From assembly GCA_010356995.1 (NCBI GenBank), contig ML996711.1:253612-317611 (forward strand): a stretch of DNA of 64,000 nt. Reading direction: 5' to 3'. Within the stretch, counting starts at the first letter, position 1; each line of letters begins with the position of its first letter. Below are positions 62,156 through 64,000 of the stretch, piece by piece. Source of the stretch: Trichodelitschia bisporula. Lineage: Eukaryota > Ascomycota > Dothideomycetes > Phaeotrichales > Phaeotrichaceae. The notes under the pieces were generated by a model that searched no databases, was not told the origin of the DNA, and saw only the letters and a list, made by a program, of their open reading frames with translations. The translations under genes and the position numbers were made by a program.

Positions 62156-64000
62156 AGGTAAGCTTATTCGTCGTGAAAGTCAAGGAGCCCACAGCCATGC
62201 GGGTCTGCGGAGGCAACGCGCTGTATTCGTAACCGGCGTCGGCGCAGCGGGCACGGAGGCTAGGGCTGAGGGGTGAGGCTGGGTCTCGCACGCTGAGGGA
62301 GTTCTGGCGTCGGCGCAGCGCGAAGGAGCTAGCAGCGCATCGTCATCAGCATCGGCCCCCAAAGTCGGCGGGCAACTCACCTTTCCACCTACGGTCAGAT
62401 CCTTTGTCACTCTTGGGTTGTGAGCGTTCACGCCGTGAACGAGGCCTGAGTCCTTGACGTGGCGCTCCAGGGTAAGGATGCGTGCGCCTGATCGGATCGT
62501 TGGCTGAGTGCCGAGAGGCAGGGGGGGCTAGCTCGGCGGGGGCTGGCGAAGAGGGGAGGGGTGAGGCTGACAGGACCGAGGTTGTTGCACCGTACACAAG
62601 TACGGGCATACGAATAGAGATTTTGAAAGGGGAGACAATTGATGACGAGACGAGAAGGAGTGCGCGTTGTCTTAAGAGCAGGCCGGATTTTGATGCCACT
62701 GCGGTATTGGCCGCCCCAGCGGCGATAAGGTGCCTTGCCGCACTTGACGACACTTTTTCGCCAGCCTGATGCAACGAGTGATTCCGCTGGTGTACTCGGT
62801 GGATATTTTGAGCCTGCCTGACTGAGCGGCCGCCGAAAACAGCTATGAGGCAAGGCTGTAGAGTCGCTGGCTATAGAGCACCGGTCGTTCGACATTTTTG
62901 CTCGACTGGGGCCTCAGCGAGTTACCCGGCACTCAGCGAGTTACCCGGCGCCCCACAATCCATAAACCTCAACTCGAATAATCACACCTTGAAAAAATGG
63001 CAAAGGACATGTCTGATTCCGCCTCCAAGTGGTCTATGGTGGCCTTAGACATGACTGAGTTGCTTGATTGACTAGCAGTGGGAAGTGAGCTGGCTATATA
63101 CCTCGCCAGGAGACGACCCTTGTCTCCTGGTTCCACTCCAGCCACCCCAGGTTGCCGCCGCAAACTCAACAAGACACGATCATCAAATATCTCATATCCT
63201 CGAAAGAGAGGCAAGCGTGCCTGACCCAATCGCGCCGACCCCAAAAGCAGTCGATAGTGACGAGCTTCACGCTGAACGACTGAAGGAGCAGGAGGAAATC
63301 TTCGAGTACCTTTGTACGAGTGGATAAGTAGGATGAGAACCCAATATGCTTTCGAATCGCGACTATTTTCAGGGTAGACTGGCTGATATAAAGACGGGAC
63401 GTAAGGCACAAAGGCACCAAACAAGTACGGTCAAGGCACTCATGAGTATGGAAGGCATCGTTTGTATTCTGGAAGGGACCCATCTGTGAGTTGGGCAGGG
63501 AGTGACGGTCAATACTAGGCCTAGGGGCAGGTATTGACCAGGACAGTGGAAGGCGATATGGGACGACTGTTTGCCTACTGCTGAGGGCCCCACGACGCTG
63601 CTGTCTTCTTTGTCCTTTTCCAACCTTTTGAAAAGCTTACTTGCGCTTTGCCTATGACTGAGCGTTGCCTACATCACCTACCCTCCATCAAGGCTTTCGC
63701 CCACTCAAGCCGCCATCAACAGTTGCAGGTTCCAGCATTTGGTCCTAAACTCCAGCGGACCGCGAAACATCCCCCCAATGCCGAGGCATTCAAGCTATGC
63801 ACAGCTAACCTTAAAGAAGGAAAGCACTGGGCGGGTTCGTAGGTGCTTAGATCTATTCAACGTCGTCTAAAAATGCTGGGAGCGGTGGGGCAGATGAAAG
63901 TGGGGTAGTTGCCGGTGAAGGTTTGCACACTGGGAGCGATACGCTGATACGTAAGGCTTTGCGCGGCGTGACTTGCTGCGGGTATGCCTAGGTGATTTCC
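62156..64000. other. Right end of window, no supported gene
   Basis: 1.85 kb upstream of the kinase-like gene. All frames are short and lack domain-like wording. Its promoter must lie at the left end. Confidence 0.45.
62913..62949. repeat. 19-bp direct repeat, two copies
   Basis: CTCAGCGAGTTACCCGGC at 62913-62930 and again at 62932-62949, perfect. Confidence 0.85.

Noticed and set aside
1-64000. CRISPR array, operon-type gene cluster, secondary-metabolite cluster or phage/plasmid genes
   Set aside because: No regularly spaced repeats, no cas, polyketide or peptide synthetase genes, and the intron-rich genes are eukaryotic.

Overview
The window reads as nuclear DNA of a fungus, most likely a basidiomycete yeast of the Tremellomycetes (Trichosporonales-like). 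This rests on G+C-rich coding sequence, many very short introns (33-134 nt, mostly 40-57 nt) with GT..AG ends and CTAAC/CTGAC branch sites just before the acceptor, and the gene set: Zn2Cys6 regulator, OPT transporter, GH128 wall enzyme, ROT1, BBC1, HOS3-type deacetylase. All family names come from reading the translations; no search was run. Exon coordinates were worked out by hand from splice signals and reading phase.

Layout. 0-10.2 kb: tail of a gene, tRNA-Gly(CCC), zinc alcohol dehydrogenase, thioredoxin, a polytopic membrane protein and a repeat-bearing three-helix membrane protein, all on the minus strand. 10.2-15.5 kb: a gene-poor block with degenerate tandem repeats and no convincing gene. 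15.5-28.1 kb: a ten-cysteine secreted peptide, an OPT oligopeptide transporter, a secreted PAN/Ser-repeat/GH128 protein, a four-helix or larger membrane protein, EMC4 and the AP-2 beta adaptin. 28.1-32.2 kb: a second gene-poor block that holds a broken malate dehydrogenase copy. 32.2-41.3 kb: an RTR1/RPAP2-type CTD phosphatase, BBC1/MTI1 and a HOS3-like deacetylase. 42.2-47.2 kb: tRNA-Ala(AGC), a small BTB gene whose frame looks disturbed, and a Zn2Cys6 factor. 49.1-55.4 kb: a very compact block of five genes (MTR10, SME1, 5-formyl-THF cyclo-ligase, ROT1, GFA-family protein) in alternating divergent and convergent pairs. 57.1-62.2 kb: a PAP2/IPC-synthase-like membrane protein and a kinase-like protein with altered catalytic motifs. 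The last 1.8 kb shows no gene.

Functional themes. Most genes are housekeeping: nuclear import of mRNA-binding proteins (MTR10), splicing (SME1), Pol II CTD dephosphorylation (RTR1), ER membrane insertion and folding (EMC4, ROT1), endocytosis and actin patches (AP-2 beta, BBC1), and one-carbon and formaldehyde metabolism (cyclo-ligase, GFA protein). They do not form a metabolic cluster or a defence system. The accessory and more unusual content is the small cysteine-rich secreted protein, two proteins with recently amplified internal repeats, the kinase-like protein with QGD/DVN motifs, the MDH relic and the two gene-poor blocks. I did not find a clear new multi-gene system.
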